Source of the DNA: Clonostachys chloroleuca
Taxonomy: Eukaryota; Ascomycota; Sordariomycetes; Hypocreales; Bionectriaceae
Direction: 5' to 3'
Length of the DNA stretch: 64,000 nt
NCBI GenBank assembly: GCA_037952775.1
Contig: JBANAY010000003.1
Span: 21,452,001-21,516,000, forward strand
A program made the translations under genes and the position numbers. Positions 30,162 through 41,679 of this stretch are shown piece after piece. The notes under the pieces were generated by a model. The model made no database searches and had not been told where the DNA came from. It was given only the letters and a program-made list of their open reading frames with translations. Position 1 is the first letter of the stretch. Every line of letters starts with the position of its first letter.

Positions 30162-31364
30162 CTATGCCGCAAGCTGCACATCGACAGACCCATCAGCCGT
30201 GCCAAAGTACGCCGCCACGGGCTTCTGCGCCTGGCCCACCTGCCCCAGCGAGACGGCCTGGTTGCCGTTGAAACCGTGGAAGAGGCCAATCTCGACGATC
30301 CCGGGAACCTTGAGCAGCTCCTGCGCGAGCCTGCTCACCTCCCACTTGCCCGCGTTCTTGCCGTCACCTTCCTCAGAGGGGCTGAGGTCCTTGGGGAGCA
30401 ACAGGGGCGGGAAGGGGGCGTCGATGATCCACATGCCGTTGTCCGTCACGCACTCGCCGGCCTTGCTGGGCAGGCCGGAGCGGATGGCGGGTTTTGGCGA
30501 GCCCATGGCCTGCAGGCGGGTGAGGACGTCGGGCGCGGACAGGGGGAGGACCTCGATGGGGATGGTGAGCCACTTGGTGCACAGGCGGGGGGACTGCTTG
30601 CGGTAGTCTTTACAGTTGAAGTTGAGTTAGCTCAAAATTCATTTTGTGTGCGAGAGAGGGAGATTGAACATACCGGCCACGGCGATGAACTTCTTGGCCG
30701 CGATGGCGACGAGCTTCTCCTGGAAGAGACAGGCGCCTCCGCCCTTGATCAGGTTCAGGTCCTCGTCGACCTCGTCGGCGCCATCAAAGGCCACGTCCAG
30801 GGGCACGCTCTTGCCGTCCACGACGGGGCGCTCGTCGAGGTTGGAGAGATTCAGGCCGGCGGCGCGGATGAGACCCTTGGACTGGCTACCGGTGGGGATA
30901 AAGGTCATGGGCCCGTAGAACTCGGGGCCCTTGGCGACGATGGCATCGACGACGTAGACGACGGTGCTGCCAGAGCCGATGCCGACGAAGCGGTGCTCGG
31001 GGAGGAGATGCTCGTCGACAGCCTGGAAGGCAGCGGCCTTCTTGGCGGACTCTACCAGGGAGGCGGCGGACGACATGGCGCGGGGTGAGAGTGAGGGCGA
31101 GTGTGAAGGGGCTGCAGGCCGATGGCGGAGGGATGCAAATGACGTAGCTGTGCTTGTAGCTGCACCGTGTCTGGTCGCAGAGCTAGTTGGGCGCGTATAA
31201 AGAGTTCGTCTGGTACTGGCGAATGCAATTGAGGGGAAGCTGCTGCCGATGCTGGTTGAAGGAGTAAACCTCAGTGAGCGCAAGAGTTGGAGCGTGGCCG
31301 TGGGGGAAGGCTGGCGAGGCCGAAATGACGCAGCAGCCATCACAAGCTTTTTTGGCCTCGACAT
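30162..31364 (-). CDS. RKI1: Ribose-5-phosphate isomerase A, with a presequence-like N-terminal extension
   Basis: Interconverts ribose-5-phosphate and ribulose-5-phosphate in the pentose phosphate pathway. Exon 1 ends at 30674; a 66-nt intron (GTATGT, GCTAAC, AAAG) is followed by exon 2, 30607-30162. Core motifs are [16 protein letters not shown] (substrate-binding GxGxGST), [20 protein letters not shown] with the catalytic Asp and Lys, and a C-terminal [11 protein letters not shown]. Three in-frame starts are possible: ATG 31364, ATG 31340 and ATG 31076. The last ([13 protein letters not shown], 282 residues) gives the usual cytosolic length. The upstream starts add about 90 residues that are rich in Arg, Ser, Thr and Ala and hold no acidic residue from the ATG at 31340 to 31076, as in a mitochondrial presequence. 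Both 31340 and 31076 sit in good start contexts. Confidence 0.93.
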
Positions 31365-32192
31365 CCATTCATCGTCCAACGGCGTGCATGAAAAGGTGGA
31401 GGAGGCGCCTCTTTGGCGGATCCTTAATAAGACGTTAGTAGTAGCTCACACAATTGAAAGTCTTTGATGAGTCACCGTAGATATCAAGGAATAAGAGGGT
31501 CAGGCAGCACTCAATCTTTAGGTTCTCTACGATCAACTCAGTTTTCACGATCAACGGACTTCAATTTTTTGGACATTTCAATGTTTTATATTTGATTAAT
31601 AACATTTCAGTCAGGCGTGATTCTGCGAGTGTGATTATGTAGCATCCAGGTTACTCCCGTCTCAAGGCTCCAGCCCCAATAGCTTCGTTGTTCCCCCATC
31701 AGTCCATCCTATCCATATTCAGACGCCTGGGGTGAAGTAAACGGTAACATGCCGCGGGGTTTTATTTCGGTGGGCGACTGAGTTCCATATAATCTCAGGC
31801 CGCTGGGCTGGTGAGAGGGAATGGCTTTATTGAAAACCCTTCACCTTCGAATCCTATCCACAGTGAAAGAATCGAGTCAAGTCGAGAGAGTATAAATGTC
31901 GCGAGAATAGTAATGAAACAAGGAATCGAGTCAACAAGAAGAAAGGTTCAGAAACATTTTATGAGTTTCTGATCGTTTGTTCTCCAGGGTTATCGCCCGG
32001 AGATTATAAACACGTTGCGTTGCTTGTGTTGGGGAAGACAATATGTCGCCAGATCGCAAAGCACTGGATACTGTATGCGGTATCTCCGTAGTACAGATAT
32101 GAAACGTGATTCGGGCATCCATTGTTATTTTTCTGGTATGGCTGCGAGGTTAATTACAGCATGCAGGTCGTCGTACCAGATTTCTGATTGCT
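31365..32192. other. Promoter of RKI1 and 3' region of the RGG protein gene
   Basis: 828 bases between two minus-strand genes, AT-rich, with no supported gene. Confidence 0.4.
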
Positions 32193-35100
32193 TTATGCCT
32201 GCGCTGAGGACTTAGGTGAGGAATGGGGAGGGGTTGATCGGGCCCAGTTGTCCGAGCGTCGACCTCGGTAGCTACTTCGCCCTCCTCGGCCAGAATGGTT
32301 CGAGCTGGTTTCTCTGTCATCTTGACTAGAGTTATCCCTTCGGTTTCCGCGGTGGCCTCCGCGGCTTCTTGAGCCACGCCCATGACCGCCGCGACCTCCA
32401 CGGGTAGCAGAGAAAGGAAGAATCACAGTTCTGGATTCCGACATTCCTGGGAAGTAAATATGCATAGCGTTGCCATTGCCCGCCACTTCAGCTGAGAAAT
32501 AGAGAGGCTCTGCGCCCGTCGCATGGACCAAAAATCGCTTTGGAAGAGGCTTTGTCTGGGATTCGGCAGGATGCCAAGCTGCCTCTGGGGCCTTATGAGG
32601 AACCCGTACTTGAGGCAGAGACCCGATTTCAGGCTCATCGAAGCACTCCTCAGCCATTGGCTTGGAGATTGCATTCCTGATTACGTCCATGACAGAGGTG
32701 TGTGTGCGACCAGGCAGTGAAACAGTAGCCGTATCTGGTTGGATGACGTGGTCCAGAGCGCTCTTACTGGCAGCGTCCACGACCAACGATTTCTGGGGGT
32801 GACTCGGAGGATGGTTCGGGGGATGGCTTGGCATATGGTGTTGGTGCTTCCCGTCGCTGAAGAGGTTATCGAATTTCTTCTGCCAATCCCTCTCCAACAC
32901 ATCTCCAGCCCGGCGAGCAGGCGGCAAGGACTGCGGGGGTGCTCGTGTGCTATCCCTAAATGGAGCCGGTGTCGCCCAGGCGAAATTCGACCGCTGAGGT
33001 TGTTGCTGGGCCTGGTTTGATTGGGCAGAAGGAGGAAGTTTCACAATGGGCTGTGGCTTAGGCAAGGAAACGTGAGGGTGCATCACGTTACCTTCATACG
33101 CCGGGTGGTCATCCATGGTTGGGGGAGGAGGCGAGGGCGATTGAGGCCGCGAGCTGTGAGCAGTGGCTTGACCCTCCAACCGCACATCTTTGGCGGGAAA
33201 GAAACGCGAGGATCGCAACTGAGATTGTGTCCCCGGAGATGGGTGTGGCAGGACTAAATTGCCCGTAGTGCCGATTACTCCTGCATGAGAGGCAATCGAG
33301 CCTTCCTTCGGAGGAACGTCCCCAGGCGCTTGCCAAGGACCCTTGTGGGAAGCGTTGGGATCAGTTGCACTCATTGCCTGCCGTGTTCCGTCGCCTGGGA
33401 CATTAACAGGACGCCATGTCTCCTTGATTACAGGCTGAACATCTTCGGCAGTCATTCCACGCTCGGCTAGCTTGCGATCACGTTCGGCTCGATCAGCAAG
33501 TCTCGCTGCGTTGATTGCCTTGTCACCCTCAGCAACAGAGGCAACCCACTTTGAAGCCAGGTCAGACACGGGTTGCACAAAACGAGAAGGCCTTGACCCG
33601 ATTGGTGCAGGAGGCTGCTTTGATCGAGATTGCGACGGGCTTGTTGGTCCAGGAGGAGCGATGGGCGAAGGTCCTTTTCCAATTGGCGCAGAGGCCCCGG
33701 ATGAGTTGAGCGCTCGACCAAGTTCCGGGTCAAACGTCCCATTACCGAGTCCTCGGTCATTGTTTGGAGATCCCCAAACGTTTCTGGTCTGGGGTTGCGA
33801 GCCTGGGGCCCATGGGGTAAACCGATCAGTCCGCGACCTAGAACCGGTCCAAATGTCCGGTTTTGCCTCTTGGTCGGAAGGAAGCCTCTTAGAAGCTGTC
33901 TCTGGCGTCACGGCTGTATTCAAAGGTGCAGCAGCAGGACTGGACTCGCCGGGAACTTGGGTAACTTCCTCAGACTTGGCGGTGGATGGCTGAATAAGTC
34001 CTGCGGAAGTCTCAGACTGTTCACGCTGTTGGATCTGTGTAGGCTTTGGTCCGTCACTTCCTGTCTGAGGCTCGACCTTGTCGCTTTTCTTTGGTGGGGG
34101 AGGACCCATTGCTTCCAACTTCTTCTGGATACGTTCTCGCTTAGCGGCCTCCTCGGCTGCTTCCTGCTCCATGCGGCGCTTGCGGGCGAGCTCATTACGC
34201 TCTCTCATGAGCTTTTTCTGATATTCTATCTCATCTACACCCTGCTGGGCCGGTTGCTGTGCAGGCATTGCGCCAGGCCCTGTAGGGCCAGCTTGTTGGA
34301 GATGTGCGAAGTTAGGCCTAGGCGAAACTTGCGGCCCCCATGAGCCTTGGGACCCTTGGTATCGGGCAGGCATCGCAGCGGGCGAGACTGGGCTGTCAGC
34401 TGAACCCGCTTGAGAACTTCTCCGGACTTCTAGGTGCTCATGACCTGGCATGTGGGATTCATTGCCCTTGCCCATCCGATAGAACGAACCACTCCCACCG
34501 CTGATGTTGGAAGAAGCCCGGCGTCGACCAAAATGCCCATCTTGCGATTGCCTATAGGTCTGGAAGGAGCTGGATGGCTCCGCAGGTTGGTCACCTTGTA
34601 CGGTACGTTGCAGCAGTGCCGGGTGCTTGGACTGTGAGCCTCGTCGTTCAGCCACAGGTTCATACCGTCCAGATTGAGAGTTGAACAACTCCCGGTTGGC
34701 ATGGACAGAACCATCTCTCCACGTCGGCCGACTAAAATCATCTGCAGCCATCTCCCTTGGCGGCAACCCAGATGGAGGGCCTCCTTTATGGGATATCGAA
34801 TCCTTAAGCTGTCCGCGCGGTCCTGACTCAGCTACTAGAGGAGACGCCTTCTCAACAGGCGGTAGGGTAGCCCAGGGGGACTTATTAGGCTGCGGAGGGG
34901 CAAGTGGCTTTGCCACTAGAGTTGGCTTCTCCTGGGGCGACGCCTTAAGTTTCAATCCCCGACCGGAAGCTAGCCCAGAAGGCTTCGGAAGTGGTGAGCT
35001 CGTAGCGGGGGGAGGCGCAGGAGATGGTGCTTTCTCGGGGACAAGGCTCTTCGGCGGCACTGGAGCTGGTCCATTTTCGGCAACAGTGGGAGTGAGAGGG

Positions 35101-36035
35101 GGTGTTCCTCCGGGTGTGGAAGCGTAGTTTTGGTTCCATCAGTCCAAGTGATCGCTTCGGGAGCCCAATCGTCGTCATCATCGTCTAGATCTGCCCATTT
35201 ACTCTGGCCCTGAATATCGTCTTCCTCAAGGCGACTAGCCACGTGGATTCCATATTTCTTGAGCTCTTCATCTGTGAGTTTCTTTGGGTCGGCAACCGGA
35301 ACGGCTACAGGAAAGGTAGGTCAGTACAAAGTGAGTGGTCAAACGGTACAGGTGCCACCTACGTCTGTTCTTATTCCAAACGGCGCTTGCGTCTGGGGCA
35401 GATGCCGGCTTCCCCCATTAACCAGAGATGATAATCTCGACCCTGCCCCCGGCGCAGTTTTCGCAATCAGCCGTGGCTTCGAGCTGCTCGGTGTTGAGGC
35501 TCCTGGTGGAGGGGTGCTCGAGCTCGGTCGGGAGATGTCGCCTGCTTTCGCCGTAGCCCCAGGGGTGGTCACCTTGGACGCGAGGAACTTCTTGTTGACT
35601 GATACTGCCTTGAATGTTGCCGGCTTCTTGATAGATGAGCCCGCCCGGTTGTGGCCCTTCTCATCATCCTTGCCCTGCCTAGATCCATCAGCTCGCGAGG
35701 CTTCGGTGTCGGAACCTCCGCTAACACTAGCTTCGGTGGGAGCTGAAGAGTCTTCGATGTTCGTAATGTGCTTGTTCTCGATATCTCCGTAGTTGGCCGT
35801 GCCATTTACAACCGGTGCATCGGGGTCGACATCGTGAGAAGCGGCGGCCTGTATGTGCGTTGCGTCAGCGGGGAACCCTGCAAAAAAACGAATGAAAAGC
35901 CTTGTCTGCTAGTCTCCAAGGGTTCGGGGGCCGCTCCGCAAGAAGCGCAAGGAAAAAGTGACTCACAAAGCGAGGTTCAGACGAGGCAACAGGAACATCG
36001 GCAGGGCTATCGATGGTGGGCGCAGTGGCCATCAT
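32193..36035 (-). CDS. Large disordered protein with C-terminal RGG/RG repeats, two apparent one-base deletions
   Basis: I do not recognise a named family. Exons: 36035-35967, 35848-35363 and 35304-32193, with introns of 118 nt (GTGAGT...TACAG) and 58 nt (GTAGGT...TGTAG). The frame is lost at C5 35412-35416 and G5 35098-35102; adding one base to each makes the spliced length exactly 1,223 codons. The one conserved-looking block, about residues 190-245, reads KKLTDEELKKYGIH, SKWADLDDDDDDWAPEAI, TDGTKTTLPHPEEHPP. The rest is Pro/Ser/Gln-rich, with one charged helix (about 505-550, EIEYQKKLMRERNELARKRR). The last 60 residues are RGG/RG-rich (GGRGGHGRGSRSRGG). RGG tails usually bind RNA, so an mRNA-binding or translation-related role is plausible, but this is inference. 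Confidence 0.75.
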
Positions 36036-37290
36036 ACGTCGTGGAGCGGCACCTCTGGTGATGCGATCACGGCTGCGTGACGGTTCAGCGCCGAAAATTT
36101 GGTTGCGAACGCGCTTTGTTGACGAGCCGGCCTTGATCACCAACGCTATTGTCCGCGGAGCAGGCTGGCGACAAGGAGAGGCTCGAGAGGTAATAAACGT
36201 GGCTATTAATGCGAACAAAGATCGATCGGAAGAGTAAGGGTAAGCTATCAAGAGCTGAAGTGGGTAAAGGCCTCGGAAGGCTCGCCGCGAAGGGATACTC
36301 GATTAATATGGTCGGAAAAGGGTCGGCTTCTGGGTGACTGTGGCCGAGAGAAGAGGAGGTGTTGGAGATTGCGGCTGCAATATGTGAGGTGAGGTTGGAA
36401 AGTGGATGGGTAACACCTGAGTTTGGCTACTGGTAAGGCGCTGAATCTTGAGAGCTACAGCGCACCTGATTTCGGCCTAGCGCCACCAAAACGCTCACGA
36501 TTGCAAAGCAATACCAAGGTAAAGAGACTCCGAACGAATGGATGTGAACTCACGCACAGAGGTATTATCTAAATGTCTGATCCAAATGAGCGAGAGAATT
36601 TGCCTGCATGAGTCCAATAGCCGTTTGCCGAACTTAATTGGCTGGGGGCTACGTATTGCTTTTTTTTTCTCCTCTAGGCTTCCCCCCATTCAGCAGAAAT
36701 AAGAATAAGATGGAAATTGATTGAATCGGATCTGTGCAAGGTGCTTGGCTGGCCTTGAAGAGCGCTGGTGCCCTGGGAAGCACCGCTGTACCTGCTTATG
36801 GCGTACCTCTGCTACCCGGCGTGCCCCAAAGCGGTTTAGCGCATTCGGTGTCCCGATCTCTTCAGTCTGTTGACTGCCGCTGGCGAGTTCTCGAGCATAG
36901 CATTGCGCCCTTCATTCACATCACACATGACTCACTAACCCTTCAGTCTGGGTTCTGCCTGGAGTAACTCGGCGCTGGGATGGCAAGCGCACTTGTTTGG
37001 GGACTGCAATCCATGCTACAGCCCCCCTTAAGCACCGCTGCTAGCGAAGGAACCACGTTCAAACACATCATCCCCTGAAACAGACTCTGAACAAGCAAAG
37101 CGCACAAGCAAGTGACATCTGACGCATCTCAGACCTTCACGACAAGTTCACGTGATCATGGTGCAGAAGGAGTCTTATAGGTGTAGGTGCACAAAAGAGA
37201 TATTTTGCAATGCTCAGTGCACTTCCTAGAGGTTATGTACAGTACACAGCCCTTCATGAGGGGTAAGAATCCATTCCAGCTTGTCACTTT
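36036..37290. promoter_or_regulatory. Promoter region of the RGG protein gene and ATP17 3' region
   Basis: 1,255 bases between two minus-strand genes. The frame of RGG exon 1 extends upstream without an ATG and is taken as leader. A 77-codon plus-strand frame at 36734-36967 has no recognisable content. No RNA gene or repeat was found. Confidence 0.4.
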
Positions 37291-37961
37291 TTAGTGAGCA
37301 TTGTTCTTGTGGTGGCCTGGTTTCGTGTTAGTCTCGTAACTTTTGATATAACAGCATCCTTGTGAGGGTTGTTACTTACGGAGATGGAAGTAGTAGTTCT
37401 GGAGGTAGCCGATACCAATGAGGAAGGCCAGAACGTGGATGATAGCTAATCGCAAGTTGTCAATCTTCAAGTTCCCAGCAGACAGCAAGTATGACAGAGG
37501 GCAGACGTACGCGTGACGGAGGCATTCTTGCCGAAGTAACGGGCCTGGTAGCGACCGAGGAGACCCTTGGCCTTGACTTCGGGGGCGGCACCACGGGGGA
37601 GCTTCTCGTAGAAGCTGACGACTCTCTGCATGCGCAGAGCGTCAGGAGCAGCGCCAATGGCCTATCGATTACCCAAGATGTCAGCTCGTTTGTCCGTGCG
37701 GATAGTCCATTCACTCGTCGTGGTCCCGATTAAGCCCGTCGGTGGGGGAGCCCGTCGCGAGACTCTGCTATCGGCGCGGGGTAATTCATCATGGCGAGTG
37801 CATGCGAAGAAGTAATTTGTCTCGTACCTTAGGAGAGGCGATCTGGTTCGAGGACAAAATGTTAGCTTGGTCCCTTGTTCCGAGCCTTGCTCGTGGAATA
37901 GCCGAAGACTGACCTTGGGAGGGATGAGCGTGGAGAGCGCTCGGCGGGTGACGAAGCTCAT
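37291..37961 (-). CDS. ATP17: Mitochondrial F1Fo-ATP synthase subunit f (Atp17)
   Basis: Small membrane subunit of the Fo sector. Five exons: 37961-37914, 37842-37828, 37661-37511, 37445-37380 and 37316-37291, with introns of 71, 166, 65 and 63 nt, all GT-AG. Exon 2 is only 15 bases (IASPK). The assembled 101-residue protein starts MSFVTRRALSTLIPPK, a mitochondrial-type N-terminus. It continues AIGAAPDALRMQRVVSFYEK and GLLGRYQARYFGKNASVTP, and has one membrane span IIHVLAFLIGIGYLQNYYF followed by HLRHHKNNAH. This matches fungal subunit f in length and order. Most of such a small gene is intron. It shares a 290-base promoter with the complex I gene NDUFS4, so two OXPHOS genes may be co-regulated. 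Confidence 0.92.
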
Positions 37962-38251
37962 GGTGCCGGTGGTTCGGAAAGAATTCACTCGTGAAAATTA
38001 AGACTCCGAAAATTGCGTCGTTCCGTCGAGACGCTCAATTGCAAGCTGTTTTGTCGAGGAGGATAATGCTTAGAGGCGGATCTCCAAGGTCCAGCCGAAA
38101 AGCGCTCGTTTGTTTTCGGGAAAATCTTCGCTCCGTACCAGCCAATCAACGGCCCCCACTTTCTAGCTGGTAATCACCTCGACCTCAAACATCGCAACCT
38201 CAGTTACGTCTTGACCATCAAATCGCCCGCTCAAGACGCACACATCGAGCC
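37962..38251. promoter_or_regulatory. Bidirectional promoter of ATP17 and NDUFS4
   Basis: 290 bases between divergent start codons of two mitochondrial respiratory genes. A CCAATCA box sits at 38142-38148; the HAP (CCAAT-binding) complex is the known activator of respiratory genes in fungi. Actual binding is inferred. Confidence 0.55.
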
Positions 38252-38977
38252 ATGGCCTCTGTTCGATCGGCAAACGCCCTGCGGCTCCTCAAGGGAGCGG
38301 CTGCTTCTCGCGCCGCTCTCGCCTCCGCCCCCAAGCGTTTCGAGAGCTCGACCACACCTGCGCCAGTCGAGGTCCCGGCCACTCCCTCGGACGCCAACCA
38401 GCCCGACTACAGCATCCGTCCGGACAAGGCGACCTCGTACGCGCTATAAATCTCGATTATGACTAGATTGGAAGCTAATTGGGTACATCCTAGAACGTTC
38501 ACCCCGGTCCCGAAGCGAATCCAGGATGGCAGCGAGGAGGGCATTCTTCCCGCGGCTGTCATCTCCGGTGCTCCTCGTGAGCTCCAAGCCCGTACCGTTC
38601 GGTTCGTCTACAATTCTCTCGGCTGTGTTCGGTATAATAATTGAACTTTTCTCTAACCTTTTCCCAGAATCTACAAGGAATCGAAGGCCGCCACTCAGTC
38701 CGGAACCTGGCGAGGCGAGGACTGGCGTATGGATTGGGATATCCTCTCCAAGGGCCACCGATGGGAGAACCCTCTGATGGGATGGCAATCATCTGCAGAC
38801 TTCATGCAGGGCACTCACCTCAACTTCAAGACCAAGGAGGATGCAATCCGCTTCGCCAACAAGCAGGGCTACGAGTACTTTGTCCAGGAGCCCAACTCTC
38901 GAAAGATCACTCCCAAGGCATATGCCAACAACTTCCTATATTCAGACAGGAAGCTCAAGCACATTCGAACGAAATAG
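38252..38977 (+). CDS. NADH dehydrogenase (complex I) 21 kDa/NDUFS4-type subunit
   Basis: Accessory subunit of the complex I peripheral arm (human NDUFS4/AQDQ, Neurospora nuo-21 type). Exons 38252-38436, 38494-38601 and 38668-38977, with introns of 57 nt (GTACGC, GCTAAT, CTAG) and 66 nt (GTTCGT, TCTAAC, CCAG). The 200-residue product begins with a mitochondrial presequence (MASVRSANALRLLKGAAASR). The family core is RTVRIYKESKAATQSGTWRG, DWRMDWDILSKGHRWENPLM, GWQSSADFMQGTHLNFKTKE and DAIRFANKQGYEYFVQEPN, ending YSDRKLKHIRTK. Length matches fungal orthologues. It is convergent with GID8 and divergent from ATP17. Confidence 0.94.
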
Positions 38978-39366
38978 AAGAGGATCTTGGGTACTGCGAA
39001 AGTATTGTACATAAAATTATAGGCAGTTCACACAATGTCAGATGTCTTTTTTTTTAGAACTCCATTTTCAGTTACAAGCTCCCACACCTTTCAACGAACG
39101 GCTTCAAATTTGTAGGCGTAATTCCGGTGTCAAATTAACAGACCGTGAAGCATGACATTTCTAATACGCCCATATAAAACCAAGACGCCCTTGTGAGAAC
39201 CAATCCCTATAACCAACCGTTACACCATATCCGAACGCCAGCATGAGGTATCTATCATTTCATCATTGTCATGCATCCTGAAGCGTAACTAATTGTTTGC
39301 ACTCATACCAAGAAGCGCACGCACGACGGCAATTGCCGTCCACTGATTTCTAGACGAAGACCCTTC
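38978..39366. other. Convergent 3' intergenic, NDUFS4 / GID8
   Basis: 389 bases with two 3' ends. A T10 run lies near 39046-39055. Nothing else supported. Confidence 0.4.
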
Positions 39367-40617
39367 TCAGGTCGTAATCATAGGCTCATGGCCATTCTCA
39401 TGATGTGTTCCATTATCGAAGTGGCGTCCATTCTCCGAGTGGGTAAGAGAGTTGGAGAGAGAATCAGAATCATCGCCATGCAGGCCAATGTCAATGTTGT
39501 CAGGAAGAGGAATTCCCGAATCCCGAGCTGTGTTCTCGGCCCAGCATCGCATTTTAACAAGATTGCGGATTCCGGCTATAACTCTTCTCGACTGCCTCTC
39601 CATGATAGCCCGATTTACTCGGTCGGCAGTTTCCCGTCGAATCGAGGGATCGAGCAGAGCAGCCAATGGAGGCTCAAGAGACTCCTTTGGAATAAGAAGC
39701 AAGGCCATTGTTTTTTCTAGGTCCTCCAGGAACTGAGGGTTAACAGGTGCACGAGGACCAAGATGCTCCTGAGCAAACTTTAGTGCTTCGGTGATGTCAC
39801 CGCCGTCACCATTGCAGACCCTGATGAGTTCAACTAGCTGCAGTCGCAGAAGCGCAAAATGCAGCGACTCATCTTCGTCAAGAATCTGTGTCATACAGTC
39901 AGCTTCCTGGTGTCATCAAACAAACTCGAGATGAAGACAAGAAGATAAAACTAGGAAAATATCATAATAAAGTGGTTGTTTCTCATCCAAGGCCCGAAGG
40001 GCTCAGCGTGGTGCATGTAAAACTCGTGTTCTAATCATATAGCGGGAGGAGGAAGAGTTGAAGTATATCATTAAGGCATGTGCAACTTACTGCGGGGTCA
40101 TACTCGTTCAAGGACTCGATAGCGGCTTCGAAATTCCCTATATGAATATAGTGCTGGATCTCTTGCCGTGATCGAATCGATGCATCATCCTGCTGGGGTT
40201 GCAGGTTGGCTTCCTTGGAGAACTTGGCAGCAGCCATGGAATAGCCTTCCATGGTCAAGTAGTCCAGGATCAATGCGTTGATGTCACTAATCCACTGATT
40301 AGCTAGGTGTTTCATGCCAGGTGTTCAATAACAAGTATGAAATTGCATCACATGAATCAGGTAAAAAGAAGAAGTGATATCTTTTCTCCGCATCCATTTG
40401 CTAGGAGAGATTCCCATTGATATAAAAATCATCATTCAACGTGGGGGGAAGAGGGAGGGAAAACTGGAGATGAGACGGCACATACCTCTTGGGGCATCGA
40501 ACATCCTGCACGCGCTGGGTGAACGCATGCTTGCCCGGCGTGGTTGTTGATGTCGAGGACGCCTGGTGTCTATGTTAATAGACATGCGACATCTGGCTAT
40601 GGGCCATGACGCACCAT
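39367..40617 (-). CDS. GID8: GID/CTLH E3 ligase subunit Gid8 (LisH-CTLH-CRA protein)
   Basis: Scaffold subunit of the GID/CTLH ubiquitin ligase, which in yeast degrades gluconeogenic enzymes. Exons: 40617-40615, 40562-40486, 40286-40091 and 39885-39367. Exon 1 contributes only the ATG; its intron (52 nt, GTGCGT, ATTAAC, CCAG) leads to ASSTSTTTPGKHAFTQRVQD. Introns 2 and 3 are long for this window (199 and 205 nt). The splice restores CPKSDINALILDYLTMEGY, the LisH motif (about 27-60). CTLH follows (QEIQHYIHIGNFEAAIESLN, about 62-92) and CRA (LHFALLRLQLVELIRVCNG, about 100-200). The C-terminal 45 residues are Asp/Ser/His-rich and variable. The spliced length is 264 residues (795 nt, divisible by three), normal for Gid8. 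Confidence 0.92.
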
Positions 40618-41679
40618 TTTGGTGGTGTCCAGTTCCTCTTCTTCTCACTCTTCAGAATCTAAACAGCGCGTAGCAGATGTGAAAGTCTGGCAACTGCCGG
40701 ATACGATCCAGGTATTAACGCATTTGCAATGCGTGTCGCGTGTCACAAGGCTTTGAAGTACACGCACAGCTGACGTGCACAGGGAAAGCAAAGCCGCTTG
40801 GAGTCAGAATTTGTGGTGGAAAGAAATGAAAGAGCAGAGCTTGCGCCGCGGGAGCTCTAAAGAAGGTACAGAGGCCCACTTACACGGGCCGAAGATTATG
40901 CGTCCCACTAGTGAAGCTGACCTTCAGGTGTCACAAGGAGGCTCCTGCGCTACCACCTCTCCACCCCAGCTTGGTGCAACGTAGCTCGAGACCAACGTAC
41001 AACTTACAAGTGGTGCTGTCACAGAAAGCATTGATATTGCCGGATGTCTTCAGCCCTTGTGTTGTTCTCTGCCTAGAGTTTCTCGAGGCCAATGTGTCTG
41101 CTAAAGGCTGGCAACCACCTTTCACCGCTACAGCCTTAGTTAGTACACACCTTAGTGCCACCACAAACAGCAGACGGCTGGCCCAGGGAAGACCTAACCC
41201 CATGATCATTCCCCGTGAGCCAGCCTCTTCAGCCAGCCGAGGACCAGCTGGGCTCAGTCGTGTCTATATAACTTAGCCCCAATGCCAGTAGAACGCAATA
41301 AACCGACCATCAAGCTTCGCAGCCTTCGTGCCGAGAGGGCTTTCACCTGATCCTTCATATGCGCACTTTATTTTACCTGCATCCAGGATCCAGGGTTCGA
41401 AATTTTCTCCTTCCATGAAATCGGGCCTGTGTATGCAACAGCACAGAACCCTACGCTCGCTATCAGATCCCTCTCTCAAGCGGAGCCGTGATGATAACAA
41501 CCCCAGGCGAAAACTCCCACTAAACCTAATCCGAGCAACACAGTCCAGTTCAGCAGAATTCCGCCTACAAGCCGAACCTGTTCGCAAGCCCACCCCATCT
41601 GACTCGGCTATTGAATCTTGGCCGCTTGCCGATTCATCTCTGAAGATTAACCATCCATCTACGCGTTGGGAGAGTAGCA
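40618..41679. promoter_or_regulatory. Divergent promoter region, GID8 / URK1
   Basis: 1,062 bases between start codons. A plus-strand frame from 41328 is open for 154 codons, but in a different frame from URK1 and without recognisable content; it may be leader sequence. No other gene is supported. Confidence 0.4.

Noticed and set aside
29955..31088. 377-codon plus-strand frame opposite RKI1
   Set aside because: It overlaps a well-supported isomerase gene and its intron, is rich in Gly/Leu/Glu from antisense codons, and has no family resemblance.
3090..35416. Programmed ribosomal frameshifting in several genes
   Set aside because: Sites lack a slippery heptamer with downstream structure in common, occur at varied homopolymers and always miss one base; assembly error is simpler.
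36734..36967. 77-codon plus-strand frame between the RGG gene and ATP17
   Set aside because: No start context, codon bias or recognisable motif; expected by chance in over 1 kb of moderate-GC DNA.
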